The notes under the pieces: model-generated
Databases searched by the model: none
The model's input: the letters and a program-made list of their open reading frames with translations, nothing else
What the model was told of the DNA's origin: nothing
Assembly: GCA_947650365.1 (NCBI GenBank)
Contig: OX393557.1
Coordinates: 53,175,472-53,239,471, forward strand
Source: Chamaelirium japonicum
Lineage: Eukaryota > Streptophyta > Magnoliopsida > Liliales > Melanthiaceae
DNA: 64,000 bases
Reading direction: 5' to 3'
Shown here: in pieces, positions 20,760 to 32,429 of the stretch
How positions within the stretch are numbered: the first letter of the stretch is position 1
How the letters are laid out: the number at the start of each line of letters is the position of its first letter
Translations under genes and position numbers: made by a program

Positions 20760-21886
20760 TGTTGGGTGTGTGTGTGTTAAAACCACACTTTTAGTCCCAT
20801 ATTGATTAGGGGAGAAATCCCCTACCAACATATAAGGATTTGCCCACTTCCCCCCACTAGTCATCACACTAGAGGAGAGGCTGCACTAGCTCTCACACGC
20901 GCGTGCGTGCGTGCCGTGCCGAGCCGAGCCGGGCCGGGCCGGGCTTGGGCATGGGCATGGGCTGGGCGGCGCGTGTGTGTGCTCCCGCGGACCCGGACAC
21001 GATAGCACCTCCGAAATGGGCTGGTCCGCACCTGCCCTCTTTTTGTTTTTTGCTTTTAAGTCCCCCACTATTTATTATTTACTATTTGGGACACTAGCCG
21101 TTACGCGAGAAGCGCTGCATGGTAGCCGTTACGTACAGACTCGCTGCGAGCTGTAACGTGCGAGGTTAATGGGCTTAATCGCAGCCCATTAACCGCTCCC
21201 CTCTTTCAGCCTCCCATTAACAGCCCGAGGCCTATATAAGGCCCGGTGCAGCCATGGGATGTACACACTCCGAAAATCGGAATTTCTCCCTACTTTCTGC
21301 CTCTCCCTCTTCCATTCTCTCGTGCTGTGGTGCTGCCCCTTTGCTCCGAAGAGACTCCCTCTCTCGGACCAAAGCCTTGCTGCGGTGCTGCCTCCCGGCC
21401 TCGAGAAGATCGTCATCGAGTCGCTGGGTTCCTGAAAGTCTACGAGGTTCGCAAAACCTTCTTGGAGTCGTGCCGACGAGAAGGAGGTCGCCTGACCGGG
21501 GTCGCCGTATCTCCCAGAACAATTGCCACGAGACCCGCACGAGGGGGGCAATAAGATTCTTGGGACAGTGCCTAGCACGCTTCGACCACAGGCCAGAGTC
21601 TCTAACTCTTCTTTTGTCCTAATATTAGATCTAAAATAATCAACTTGCATCTAATAGAGAAATCTAAATAATTAGATATATTTTAGATAGATTGTATCTT
21701 CCTTTTAGAAAAGTTCGGCAAGGTGAATGACGGTTCCATAGAACCCGCTCTGCCTTGGCAAACAATTTCTAAAAGAAATTTGTGACTTGTCCTTGTTTGC
21801 GAAAATAACGTTTGCTAATCAATTTTAATATTAATAATTTGATTAAATCCTAAATTTGCTAGTTTAGAACGATTAGATTTCCAACA
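20760..21886 (+). repeat. 3' LTR of Copia-1 (1127 bp)
   Basis: Same ends and order as the 5' LTR; six bases longer because of one extra GGGCAT unit. Flanked on the right by AGCTC. Confidence 0.97.
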
Positions 21887-22139
21887 AGCTCGACTAGTCC
21901 TAGTCAGCCAACTAGGGCCCGACTTCTGACTTTGACTGCGTAGACAAGAAGTTCGGTAGAAACTTAATTGAACCACATGTTTTCATCCCTTGGAAGATCT
22001 GAACGCCCTTACCACCTACACTTTTCCATGAGCCAATAAATGTATGAATTAAAAGATCATTATACAACCTTAAATATCCAAAAATGATGCAAAGTCAATC
22101 AAAACATAGATGGGAATCTCAGACATGCACTGCTCACTT

Positions 22140-22705
22140 TTACTTCAACAGTTTACCTCATGAACTTATAACTCTATTAGGCTACAACCAGGCATCTTTC
22201 TCAACCCTCTCTCCCCCGCGAGTTGTCTTATATTCGCAGATTCGCACCATTTACTGGCCTGAGCATACATGCTCGAAACCAGTGTATACGTACGCGGGTT
22301 CTGTGGCTCTAGATCGAGGAGCTGCCTTCCGATCGCCTCTCCTAGCTTCGTGTTTCCATGAACTCTGCAAGCAGCAAGCAAAGCACACAAAGCCCTACAC
22401 CTGTCTCTCAATAGGGAAGACTTGGTGATGTCATATGCTTCCTCAAGCCGGCCTGCTCGACCCAATAAATCAACCATGCAACCATAGTGTTCTTCCTGCG
22501 GAGCAATGGAGTACTCGGAGTTCATGGAGCAGAAGATATGCCAGCCCTCTTCAACCATCCCACCATGGCTACAAGCCGAGAGCAACGAAGTGAAGGTCAC
22601 CGCATCTGGTTTCACATTTTCCCTTTGCATTTGATGGAACACCTCAAGCACTTCTCTGTAGGACCCATGGATCCCGAATGCAGCAATCATCGTGTTTCAT
22701 GAGGT
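22140..22705 (-). pseudogene. C-terminal fragment of a PLS-class PPR gene with E domain
   Basis: PPR proteins of this class bind organellar RNA and often serve in RNA editing. The open part (22690-22166, 174 codons) starts TMIAAFGIHGSYREVLEVF, a PPR L motif, and continues VTFTSLLSACSHGGMVEEGW, YGCMVDLLGRAGRLEEAYD and LCALLAACRVHGN, ending in an E domain (AGERGLRKMPGCSLIEL). It is broken on both sides. Two codons before the ATG the expected Trp of S-W-N-T-M-I reads TGA. After LIEL a TAA stands where a Lys is usual, and VHEVN follows. Upstream PPR repeats are missing, with only a short PRTDL trace in another frame. It is a relic of a host gene. Confidence 0.85.
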
Positions 22706-24002
22706 CAGTCCTCGGTCTACCATAAGCCATCTGCGGTAATGTTGTGGTCGTGTTTATGTTAATTAGATGCATATGTTCCTAATTTTTGAAGTCATGATGT
22801 TTCGGATATTGAATCTCTTTACGTTCATATCTTGAAAATCAATTTGGTTTGACTACTTGACTGCTTCGATTCACCTTCAGGCTACTTGGTTGGAAGCTGA
22901 CCTTTTCACTGTTCGCTTGGGTTTGTTTCCTCATACTTTCAATGGGTCTAACTTTAACGTTTTAATATTTCAGAAGATGTATGCGAAACATAGTTAAGTT
23001 ACTGGTATGTGAGTATATGTTCATTGATTGACATTTCATTCTTTTTCTTCTCTTTCGTCTTAACTTTAACCGTGAGCTAAAGCCTCTTAGACAGACCTGC
23101 TTGAAGGTGGATTTTGCCTCCAAATTTTAGCACTTCTATAGTGTTGATAATATGTTTCGTATCACATATTTTTTTAAAACATTGTACATGATCATAGAAT
23201 TGCTACAGACTCATCTTTAGTGTGCCTAATTAAATCGATAGTAGGTCTATCTCATCAAGATGGGCCGACTACAAGAAAGATCGACAAGAACTTTTGACCA
23301 TTTGTCAACCTGATGTCAACCCTCTAAGTTCAATAGTAAAAAATCCGACTAAGAAAACTTGGCTAGAGACGGGCAATGCAAATAAATCTGAGAGTTCAAT
23401 CGACGGGTAGAAAGCCAATCAGTGAGCAACTTTGCAATGTTCCCTCAGACTAAAAAGAGTCTAGGACACAAATTATAAGCCAAAAATAAAAAATGAAACT
23501 ACATACCCCAACCCAATAAACATGCTTTAACTGGTCAAGGTCTAGGTCGAATCCCCCCTCATCCACTGAGAGGGATTTCTAAAAATAAACAGGCCCTACA
23601 AAAAAAAAATTGCTTTCATATAGGTTCATACCAATTTGGGCGATAATGATCAGCACCACCTCAGGGTTGCTTATAACGATATGATGAAATGATACGACAG
23701 TTTTCTTCCTCGAGACTTTGGCAGGAAATGGGACCAGACGATACTCGCAATTCGCAATAAATAGAATTTTTATACATCTGTTCTTAATCAATCATAAGAA
23801 GAAGGAGCAATATTATTCAGCCAGAGCCGTCCCTTTGACTGATCGCCATTCGGGGCTTGGTGCAACGGACAGCCGTGATCAGTGCCACATCAGGATGGAA
23901 ACCAGGATGGCTGAATAGCATTTTTGTAACAACAAGGAAACATGAAAAGGCAGGCTCTTTCATGCCCACTCTTCTATATGTTTAGCGGTCTCCGATTTGC
24001 TG
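22706..24002. other. Intergenic, nothing firm
   Basis: AT-rich sequence without coding signal. Near 23530-23560 is GGTCTAGGTCGAATCCCCCC, which faintly resembles a tRNA B-box and may be a SINE scrap; I would not rely on it. Confidence 0.45.
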
Positions 24003-24205
24003 TCAGCTAGAAACCTTGGCTATGTCCGAAGTCCGGAAAGCTTTATCTATGAGCTACGGAATGGTCAGCTTCAGATCGAACGTGATTCTCTGGAGCATGT
24101 ACGATAGAGTCATCACGTCTTGCATTGCCCTGTGCGCTGGATCCACCAGAGGGATATCATAATGCTCGCGTAGTGCCTTCAGTGAGCAGGATGTAAGCTT
24201 TGATC
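24003..24205 (-). pseudogene. Last exon of a DEDDh 3'-5' exonuclease gene (DPD1-like), broken
   Basis: The exon begins at a good acceptor (TTGCAG then GATCAAAG, boundary 24206/24205). It encodes GSKLTSCSLKALREHYDIPL, AHRAMQDVMTLSYMLQRI and FDLKLTIP. H-R-A-M-Q-D fits the Exo III H-x4-D motif of DnaQ-like exonucleases, and wording and exon end resemble plant organelle-DNA-degrading exonucleases of the DPD1 group (from memory, not searched). After TIP an in-frame TAG (24056-24054) interrupts; a further 16 sensible codons (LIDKAFRTSDIAKVSS) reach TGA at 24003-24005. No upstream exons were seen in the neighbourhood, so this is a fragment. Confidence 0.65.
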
Positions 24206-24856
24206 CTGCAAGCATGAAGTAAAACATACTTTTGATACATAGTTTCAAGCTGAAGGATCAAACACAAGACAACTGGGTGTATTAAGGGTCCGTTTGAATT
24301 GGTTGATGGAGTTTGAAATGAATTTGGAGCCGTAATTACAATTACAAGTAGTTATGACTTTTGATTACTGTTGCTGAAGCTACAGTACGTTGTTTTGTTG
24401 CAGTTTTTTTAACTAAAGAGATTGAAAATTTTTTGTGACTATTGTAGTTTGTTCACCAATCGGTTTTGGTGGGAGTTTGAAATACGTTGGTTCGCCAGAT
24501 ATTGCAGTTTAACTTACATATGTTGAGTACAACTATATGAACCATACTGCGGTGCAGAGGTGTTGCAGTCCAAACTGCTGCAATTCGAACACCACCACCC
24601 AAAACTAATCAGAAATGAAGTTGAAGGGTGTGACCATGTGCAGAGAAAGGAAAATAACAAATTCTTTTCTACGTTGTGGCTCCTAAATTTTTGTCTTAAA
24701 CTTTTCCGTGCTGCCAATCATACTCTTACTTCCAGCTATTTGCTCCTTGATTATACAAATTCTTAGGTTTTGGATGTTGTGTTGCTTCTGATGATTTTTT
24801 TTGTTTTGTTTTGCGAATGCTGTATTTTCCTTAAAGTTTGATATTTGTTTTGCGAA
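24206..24856. other. Intergenic, possible MITE left end
   Basis: At 24289 GGGTCCGTTTGAATTGG looks like the left end of a PIF/Harbinger or similar MITE, but no matching right end was found. Nothing else is identified. Confidence 0.35.
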
Positions 24857-25051
24857 TGCTTGGGCACCGCCGTCATCTACAATAAACACAAGGCCTGGCG
24901 TGATCATGTAAGAGGCTGCAACTCCTGCTCCCCGAACCTCTGCTCCTCCTCTTTATATGATTACAAATATCGTCTCTTTGTCTTGCTGCAGTGGATTTTC
25001 TGGGTAGGACCCTTCGTCGGAGCGCTGGCGGCGGCGGCGTACCACCAGTAC
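24857..25051 (+). pseudogene. C-terminal fragment of a PIP aquaporin gene with intron
   Basis: Exon part 24857-24907 encodes [16 protein letters not shown]. An 84-bp intron follows (24908-24991, GTAAGA...GCTGCAG). The next exon encodes [20 protein letters not shown] (24992-25051). Plant plasma-membrane intrinsic proteins have this block at their sixth membrane helix, and their last intron lies at the same point between DDH and WIFW. After YHQY the similarity stops abruptly, and the usual C-terminal tail with phosphorylation serines is absent. The rest of the channel, including both NPA motifs, is missing. It is a gene fragment, not a retrocopy, because the intron is kept. Confidence 0.85.
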
Positions 25052-25517
25052 TTCTTTTGTCCACCAATATTTGAGTTGTTTCTATCTAGTCTAGTGCAGT
25101 GAGTTCACTTCTTTTGTCTATCGATGTTTGAGTTCTTATGTAGTGCAGTGCATGGTTTTGATATTGGTTCTGTAAAATGTAATTCGCTGGTTCGATTTTC
25201 GGTTTGGGCATGACCAAAATTTAAAACAAAACTGAAATTTATAACCTTGGTCTGGACTACATGTAATCCAACCAAAGTATGTCTTTGGATTAACTTAGAC
25301 CTCGAGTGCATCATCAAATTACAGTAGGCGGTCTTCGACTCTGAGAAACACGGCGGCATGCAAGGGTGCCTTGCAGAAACACCCTTGCACAGGAGGGTTT
25401 GGGCCGCCCACCCACCACATTAAAGTTATCATCTTAGTTAATTAGAGTCGGATTAAAAAAAAAAACCCCAATTTGTATTCTCCATGACACCAGAATTTGT
25501 AAATCTTCAGTTGTGAG
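25052..25517. other. Intergenic with a short direct duplication
   Basis: ACTTCTTTTGTC...TTTGAGTT...TAGTGCAGTG occurs twice (about 25049-25100 and 25107-25150), starting inside the aquaporin fragment. Nothing else is recognised. Confidence 0.5.
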
Positions 25518-25710
25518 TTTTTTTTTTGTGACATGGGCCTTTCGGGCAATGGATCAACTTTGGGGTCAGACTAATCCCGACGGTAATACGCACCAACCCA
25601 CTTAGACGTTTACCCTACGCACTCCTAGGTAACTCGAGGGGGGGAGGAATTGAACCCACACCCTCCTCACCAAAGCATCAGTTGCTTACGAACACTTACC
25701 TATCCCCCGG
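25518..25710 (-). mobile_element. tRNA-derived SINE, copy 1
   Basis: On the minus strand a head GGGGGATAGGTAAG...ATGCTTTGGTGAGGAGG leads to a B-box-like GTGGGTTCAATTCC. The body has GGGATTAGTC, the tail ATTGCCCGAAAGG, and it ends in a poly-A run (T run at 25518-25527). Head, B-box and tail match the plus-strand copy at 39825-40028. Pol III would transcribe it from the internal box. Confidence 0.75.
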
Positions 25711-25879
25711 TGAGTGCTTAAGCGGTATTTTGCAGGGAATCTTGCCTCCATGTGAAATTTGTGGATTACATCTGAAGCCTTTATCAATACTCAGCAATGT
25801 GTTCTTATGGCATACTCGGCAATGTGAGAAATCTTTGAAAATTTATTTAGTCCCGACCAATTTTGAACCCTGAACTAAT

Positions 25880-26523
25880 TTTGATAAATGATACCTGGGG
25901 GGTGTTTTGCCGTTGAAAGGCGGCCTGCTACTTTGCTGACAGGTGTGTTGCCGCTGAAGGCGGACCGCTGCAGTGCCGGCAGGCACGGGCATACAATTTT
26001 GGACCCGTAACGGCTAACCCAACACACGACCCGACTCGAAATTAGCAGGTCTGGGTCAAACGAAACCAGGTCGTAAACGGATCGACACGACGGACCCATT
26101 TAGTAAATGGGCCGGGTCCAGTTTTTGTATCCGACCTATTTAAGACCCGTTTAAAAATCAATGGGTTGGGTCGGGTCGGGTTTACCCAGAATTCATTCAC
26201 AGTCTCCGATGGGTTCAACTGACGGTTGTGATCATGACACCCATGATGGTGAGTTGCAACGTAATAAAAAATTAAAAAATAAAGAATAAATATTTAAACG
26301 GGTCTAATCGAGTCTTAACGGTTGTCCGTCTATCGGGGTGGGCCGGTGTTTCCGCCGAAAGTATTTTGTTGCCGAAGATGGTCAGCTGCGTTGTCGCCGA
26401 ATACGATGGTGTGAGTGGTGATGCTCGGGTCCTGCCGCCGAAGGTGATCCGTTTTTTTGGCGATAGCTGTGTTGCCGCCGAAGATGGCCCGCTGCAGTGC
26501 CGATAGGCACGGGCATGTACTAG
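25880..26523 (+). mobile_element. Helitron-like 3' end(s), nested with a hAT-like terminus
   Basis: The block ending at 26523 has a short hairpin GTGCCGATAGGCAC, then GGGCATGTACTAG followed by T: the hairpin-plus-CTAG/T end of plant Helitrons. A degenerate sister end (GTGCCGGCAGGCACGGGCAT) lies near 25970. Both are preceded by GCCGAAGRTGGCCCGCTGCAG-like motifs, also seen at 39.1 kb. No 5' TC end or Rep/helicase gene was found. Between and beyond lie GGGTCGGGTCGGG and TTACACCCCTA (about 26592-26602), which look like hAT-MITE ends. Confidence 0.5.
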
Positions 26524-26805
26524 TATTTATATATCGTACATGTGAGTCTTTTTAGGCCCGACCCGAGATATATGAGACCCGGTCTGTTTTACACCCCTAA
26601 TTGGACATCAAACTACACACACAAATTACACACGTGACCTTTAAAATAGTACTGAACGGACATGTAGTTTATATCTCGCATGCCCAGAAAATTATTACAA
26701 TAATAATAGTAAAGTAATGTAATAGTACAATGTGTTGACTGTTTTAAAAACACACAACAAAACTTGTGGGTTAGTCCGACAATACCCCTAGTGGCCCTTT
26801 AAAAG

Positions 26806-26924
<119 letters not shown>

Positions 26925-26939
26925 AGCATAGTAGAGGGT

Positions 26940-27235
26940 CTCCTCCAGCACACACACGCGCTTATGTCGATCTGAGTCGGGCTTGGTTGTTGCTTCGATT
27001 GACTGTGTGTATGCGCTCGCGGATCCGAACACGATAACAGTTTCGAAATAAACTGGTTCGCACCTGTCTTATTTTTATTTTTGTTTCTTTCCCTTAATCA
27101 TATTTATTACTTAACTTTCCAAATGGTTACTAGCTGTTACGACTTGTAGCCGTTGCGAGAATGTTGCACATGATCTGTAAAGTGCACAATAAATGGGCCC
27201 GTCTTTATTGCCCATAACTTCTTGATAGAGAACGA
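26940..27235 (+). mobile_element. Diverged relic of a Copia-1-family LTR
   Basis: GTGTGTATGCGCTCGCGGAT, GAACACGATAACA, a GGTTCGCACCTG block, TATTTATTACTTA and GTAGCCGTTGCG follow the same order and spacing as in the Copia-1 LTR (about 14855-15010). Identity is much lower, so the insertion is far older. Only the middle of the LTR is recognisable. Confidence 0.75.
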
Positions 27236-27288
27236 GGTGGTCTATCTCGATCATTGGAATGATGATTCTAAGTCGATCAGGTAGTATT

Positions 27289-28710
27289 TGTAAAACCCGG
27301 TTTTTCCAAGGTTAATTTTTGCTAAGGGCAACCCCCTTGTTTTGTTTTTTTTTTTTATATTATCATTATTGGGGAGGCTCGATAATTTTGGATTTAATTG
27401 TTGTATTTGTATGTCATGATACTAGAGTGTGCGATAAGTTGGGGTTTTTGGACTTGAGTTGTATCGGATCATGGGTCGTAGGTCCGAGTTGCAAGGTGAC
27501 GATAGGAATATTTGGAATAGATGTTGTTATGTATGTGCGTACATCTATGCATGGGGTGCATTATTAATTTGATTACTAACATATTGATTAATAAAGAATT
27601 GAGAACCAATTGGACTCGACGACACTCGCGGTGTCGGCCTGATGCGGCGCAACACGATGTGGGTTCGGACCGTAGCATAGCAAATTGTGGTATGATCAAG
27701 GTAGTTCGGCCAATTATAGCCCACTCTAACTTGTCTCAACGAAACAACTGTTCAACCTGAATGGTTTGCAGACTTCTTTCTTTATAGGCCGCCTTCTTGT
27801 TCAATTCACAACCGTCCATTGCTCCCCAACAAGTGAATTGTACACATCCCATCACACCGATAATGCCCCACGTTTTCAGTCGAGTAGTTGACAGTCGCAT
27901 CATCTCCTATGCATTCACACCCATCCACCGCTCTCAATCTTTTCCTTTATTAACCCCTAGCTTCACCCCATCCCCATGACTTTTAAGACCCCATGAGCTT
28001 TAAAACCTAAGTGTGCATCCTAGGACACTCGTTCAAGGTCGTGACGATCCATCCAGAGGTGGAGCGACGGTTAACTACCAGGAAGTTCGAATTCGACAAT
28101 CAAAAGTATACAAATACATCTCACAAAAACTAAGGCAAATATTCACTTGCTGTGAGGTTATTTTCAACTTATGTTTTCATACCCATAGTTTGTGATTTTT
28201 AAAAATGATTTCTTGTATATTATATAACGTAACTATGGTGACATGTTGGGTTTGACATTATTAAATTAGAACTATATGATATAGTTTTTAATGCTGTTGA
28301 GTAACATCTTTGTTGAGACCCGTGCTTGGTAGATGATTGCAAACGATCAGATATTGTGTTTCTACTACATATGACATATGGTTGGTACCATGACATATAC
28401 TATTGGAACCCATTACAACACGCCTCTAAATATATTATGATTAAAAGTTGAATGCAACATTAGATGGCAGTTGAAGAGCCAGTAGCTGAGTGATAGTTCA
28501 CAATATTTCTTACTTGGGTTTCTCAGAATGTTTCTTACTAAGCTACATTATTGCTATATTTATCTCTAATCTTGCTTCAAAGATACCCTTGCACACACTC
28601 ACCCCCTTAGAGTGGGGTTTACTTGCCACTCAGTGGTTTGGACTGACCCCATTTGGGGCACTAGTCTTTCTACGAGTAGACTTTCTTGTAGAGTGGTACC
28701 AAAGCTAGAG
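27289..28710 (+). mobile_element. Possible old gypsy (Del/Tekay-like) LTR with primer site
   Basis: TGTAAAACCCGG at 27289 resembles the start of Del/Tekay LTRs. About 1.4 kb later TGGTACCAAAGC (28694-28705), followed by TAGAGC, resembles the initiator-Met primer site. No coding motif follows. This is a weak call based on two short landmarks. Confidence 0.3.
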
Positions 28711-29910
28711 CACGGATAGCAGTTGTGGAGTACGATAGCAGTAGCGGAGTTAGTAGCCGTAGTTTTCTTTTTATAGTAGTACTTTATAGACCTTGTGTTG
28801 TTGGGACTATGTCATGGTTATCATAATGAGAAGATATGTTTGGTTTAGTTTAGTTTGTAATATTGTTAGTATAGATTGTGGTTGCAATGATCCAGCTGTA
28901 TCTTCTAGGTAGGCCTCTCCTCAAGGACCATGCTTATGATAGATCACTTTAAAATATAACAAGATATAAATGGACTAACTGACAAACCAAGTAGATAGGA
29001 CTACCAAACTAGCATACCCGTGTGCCAGGGAGTGGGTAAGGGTACTTTGCTCACTGTAGAAAGCTTGAGCATCGTGCTCCCTTAGAAAGAATTTTACCCT
29101 GGAGATTCCTAACTTGGTGTAGTTGTTACTCCCTACCCCAAACCCTTCACCCCTTTCTCTCACCTCACACCCCAGGGATCAGTCTTCAGATTTCTGGGGC
29201 GTGACAGTATTGATGCATTTAGAATACACTGAACAGAATCAAGAGACCGTATCCTATTTTAAGTATTGTCAACAAAGACCACATGTAGCTCTACTACTAG
29301 TTTGCAAGATCCTAGATCCAAGGATGTGATGTGTGTTATTACGTATGCCTATTTTGTTTGGCAAAATTTGAGAGCAAAAATCGGTTCAACGAGGTTACTG
29401 TAACCTATGAATTAGGAAAGCGTGCGTATCCACAACCCATTGAAGACTTCAGAGATACAACACAATATTAGTTCAGCAGTACAACAGAGAATCACCTTGT
29501 GATAAGACTGCCTAGCTTGCACACTCGCTTGCACATGTATCATGATTGTATCCTTTCGGGTTAAGGGGTTTTTGTGTGTGTGTGATTTGCAAAATCATTT
29601 TAATTGATTTGCGTATGTTTTGATCAATTCGTCGCTTTCATTTTTTTCGAGGTCCATGCCTATTTAATATATTTTTATTTTTGAAATCCTAGTTTGGCAG
29701 AGTTCTTAGATTTTTTGGATTGCAAAAATATTTTTTCGATGGATTTACGATTTTACCCCTAGAGAGGTTCCATACGTGTCGCTCTCCGCTGGCTGCTCTC
29801 CATCGAGAGGTGGTAGGCTGTGATTGCTCCATGTGGCGCATTGTGGCTAGTCCATGTGCCGTTCTTCGCTAGCTACTCTCCATCGGGCCACAAGTTGCAC
29901 TTGGAAATCT
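28711..29910. other. Intergenic, nothing firm
   Basis: AT-moderate sequence; CCAGGGATCAGTCTTCAG and TTCTGGGGCGTGACAG near 29171-29207 look LTR-like but have no partner. No gene is seen. Confidence 0.4.
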
Positions 29911-30115
29911 CGTTCTGCTTGGGTCTCTGCTAGTTTGCCGGTGATCCATAAGCTGCACTCGTGGGCCTTATTTTACTCGGGCCTCTGCTTGCCTGCTTGT
30001 GATCCATGAACTGCACTAATGGGGCGTGTTTAGCTCGGGCCTCTGCTGGCTCGATGGTGAACCATGATTTGCCTCATGGACTTTGGAGGTGTGGGCTTCT
30101 GCCAAGTTGCATGCC
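29905..30115. repeat. About 60-bp degenerate tandem repeat, four units
   Basis: GGGYCTCTGCT...GTGATCCATRA...TGCACT recurs near 29920, 29980, 30038 and 30093. Units are diverged. Confidence 0.65.
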
Positions 30116-30414
30116 TTAGCCAATTTTTGCACCCTCAAGTTCGATGATTATAATAAGAATTATCAACACTGGTATAGCATGAACCGTATTTGGTTGGCAC
30201 GATCCTTCCTTGTAAGGCACATATCATCTTCCCTTGGCACAGCGCATCTCTCGTGCGATAATAAACCAACAACACGATACATGCAATTGAGATATAATTG
30301 AGTCTTATTGAAAACATCTCCTTTCATCGATATTCGTAATTAGAACAATCATCAAATAAACGAATAGAAATTTCATGCATCACCCAAATCAAGAAACCAT
30401 AAACTAATATTATT

Positions 30415-30770
30415 TACCGTCGGTAAATATATGATTAATACCGACTGATCTTAATTTTATCGTCGGTATAAACTATTTGATTTTTTACTAATTTTATGAA
30501 TAATTTATACCGACGACTAATTAAAACCCTTCGGCAAAACTAACATACAGACAGAAATATTATTTACCTTCGATAATATATTATATTACTGATGGTTCAT
30601 ACATGTTCCGTCGGTACTATTTTTTTAATTCTTAATTTTATTTATTTTTTTACCAACGGTTTAAAGGTTTCCCGTCGCCATTAAACTTTGACTTAAACCA
30701 ACGGATTTTTTTCAAACCGTTGCTAAAACTATATTATACCGATGGAAAACTATATATCCGTTGGTATAAA
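30415..30770. repeat. CACTA-type subterminal repeats
   Basis: ACCGTCGGTAA, TACCGACTGA, ATCGTCGGTATAA, TACCGACGAC, TCCGTCGGTAC, CCCGTCGCC and ACCGATGG recur in both orientations in an AT-rich background, as at 53160-53640. Confidence 0.7.
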
Positions 30771-31555
30771 CCCACCAATTAATAACTCGAGCTCGACCCC
30801 CCGGCCTGTATTCAATCCGATCCCCTCCGGCCTCCCCTCTCCTCCCCTCCCCTCCCTCCCACGCGCCTCCAGTCACCCCTCCCCTCCTGCGCGCCTCCGG
30901 GGTCGATTCGCCGGCGCCGTCTGCTCCTCCTCCTCTAATAATCCTAATTTTTTTTCAATTCCAAATCGCACCATAATGTTTGAAATGTTAGCACAATACC
31001 CCTTTTTTCAACTACTTAATTTTCTTATTTGAACATTTTTATCTGATTAAAACTGAATTGCAGGGGGCAACATGTAGTTTTTAAAATTGACAAATTAGGT
31101 ATAGGTCCTTAACTATTTTGCAATATTAGCTGCAGGACATCATAATTTGCTATGTATATCAGCTAAGGTCCCTACAAGTACACATTCGTCTTCGGAAAGA
31201 GTCTATATTCATCTTTCGAAAGAGTAAACGTTTGTTTTAGAAAGTGTATATATCTCGAGAGGGACTTGAGCTATATTTTGAGATTAACATGTCATATAAC
31301 TAAAATTTGTCTCTAAAAAATGACTAATGTCAAACTTTCCCTTTTAAAATATAGGAGGTTGTGTTTTTTAGCTAAACTTTAGGGAGGCAAATTGTTATTT
31401 ACCCAATCCAAAATTTACCGGGGGGGGCGTAGCCTCTATGTAGTTCCGTCTTTGCGTCCATGCCTGATGCCCGGACCCCGAACCACGGTGATACCATAGT
31501 TTAAGGCGACTAATTTGCTATATTAGCCTCAGGACACCATAACCACGGTGATACC

Positions 31556-31812
31556 ATGGTTAGGGTTTAGGTTGGGTTTAGGGTTTAAGATTAGGGTTAG
31601 GGTTTAGGATTTAGGTTAGGTTTAGGGTTAGGTTTAGGATTTAGATTAGGTTTAGGGTTTAGGTTTAGGTTTAGGTTAGGGTTTAGGGTTTAGGTTTAGG
31701 ATTAGGATTAGGTTTAGTTTTAGGTTTAGGGTTAGGGTTTAGGTTTAGGTTAGGATTAGGGTTAGAGTTAGGTTTAGGGTTTAGGTTAGGATTAGGTTTA
31801 AGTTAGGATTAG
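31556..31812 (+). repeat. Interstitial telomere-like repeats (TTTAGGG variants)
   Basis: About 250 bases of GGTTTAGGG, GGGTTAGGG and GGATTAGG units, a degenerate form of the plant telomere repeat, G-rich on the plus strand. Sequence continues normally on both sides. Confidence 0.9.
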
Positions 31813-32425
31813 ATTTTGGGTTAGCTTAAATGGTAATTATTATAATTTACTAGAATCTAATATTTGCAATATTTAGACCTTAAAAAAATAAGGGGATATA
31901 AGGGGGGATATTGAAAAATAAATAAATCAATCAAAAAAATTATTATTTAAAGGATTTATGTTTTCTTATATCTTGTAATAAGAAATTACACTTGTCAATG
32001 AACTTTTTTTTAGATCTAATTATAAACAATGAAATATTTCTTTACTAATTTAAACAGGAATAAATACAAGATGTTGTACTACAACGGCAGAATGGGTAGA
32101 CACACATTCATGGCGTTCGAGGGGAGATGATATACACTAGATGCCATCAACTAGGATAAGAAGACTTACGTATCTGCAAATGACTAACTCAATGGAGGAG
32201 GATGGCTTACAAAAGATCTATATTGAGATTTGGAGCAATGAGCGGAGACAATATATCGTCATCCTTGCAAACCCAAAAAAAAAAGAAATCGTATCCATCC
32301 GACGACGTATGCTTCAGTGATGTGAGTATGATGAAGAATATCGGTTAAGTGATTTCAAATATGTTACTTTATCCTATTTGTCACGGTTTCTTTAAGTATT
32401 TCCATAAATGCATTATTAGGAAAAT
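31813..32425. other. AT-rich, nothing identified
   Basis: No coding or repeat signal apart from homopolymer runs. Confidence 0.5.
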
Positions 32426-32429
32426 TGCT

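Larger units (their letters stand above)
14650..21886 (+). mobile_element. Young complete-length Ty1/copia retrotransposon (Copia-1)
   Basis: Two LTRs (14650-15770 and 20760-21886) flank a gag-pol region in copia order: gag, protease, integrase, reverse transcriptase, RNase H. A perfect 5-bp target duplication AGCTC lies at 14645-14649 and 21887-21891. By eye the LTRs differ at about 14 positions plus one 6-bp indel over 1.1 kb, about 1.2 percent; at a commonly used plant rate of 1.3e-8 per site per year this is near half a million years. The coding region has about three breaks. Reverse-transcriptase features suggest a Tork-like lineage, but this is tentative. Confidence 0.95.

Noticed and set aside
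23525-23580. tRNA gene or SINE with B-box-like GGTCGAATCCCC
   Set aside because: No cloverleaf, no A-box and no similarity to the two SINE copies.
24289-24610. Possible PIF/Harbinger-type MITE starting GGGTCCGTTTG
   Set aside because: No matching inverted end or TTA/TAA duplication could be found.
31556-31812. True chromosome end
   Set aside because: The units are degenerate and ordinary sequence continues on both sides.
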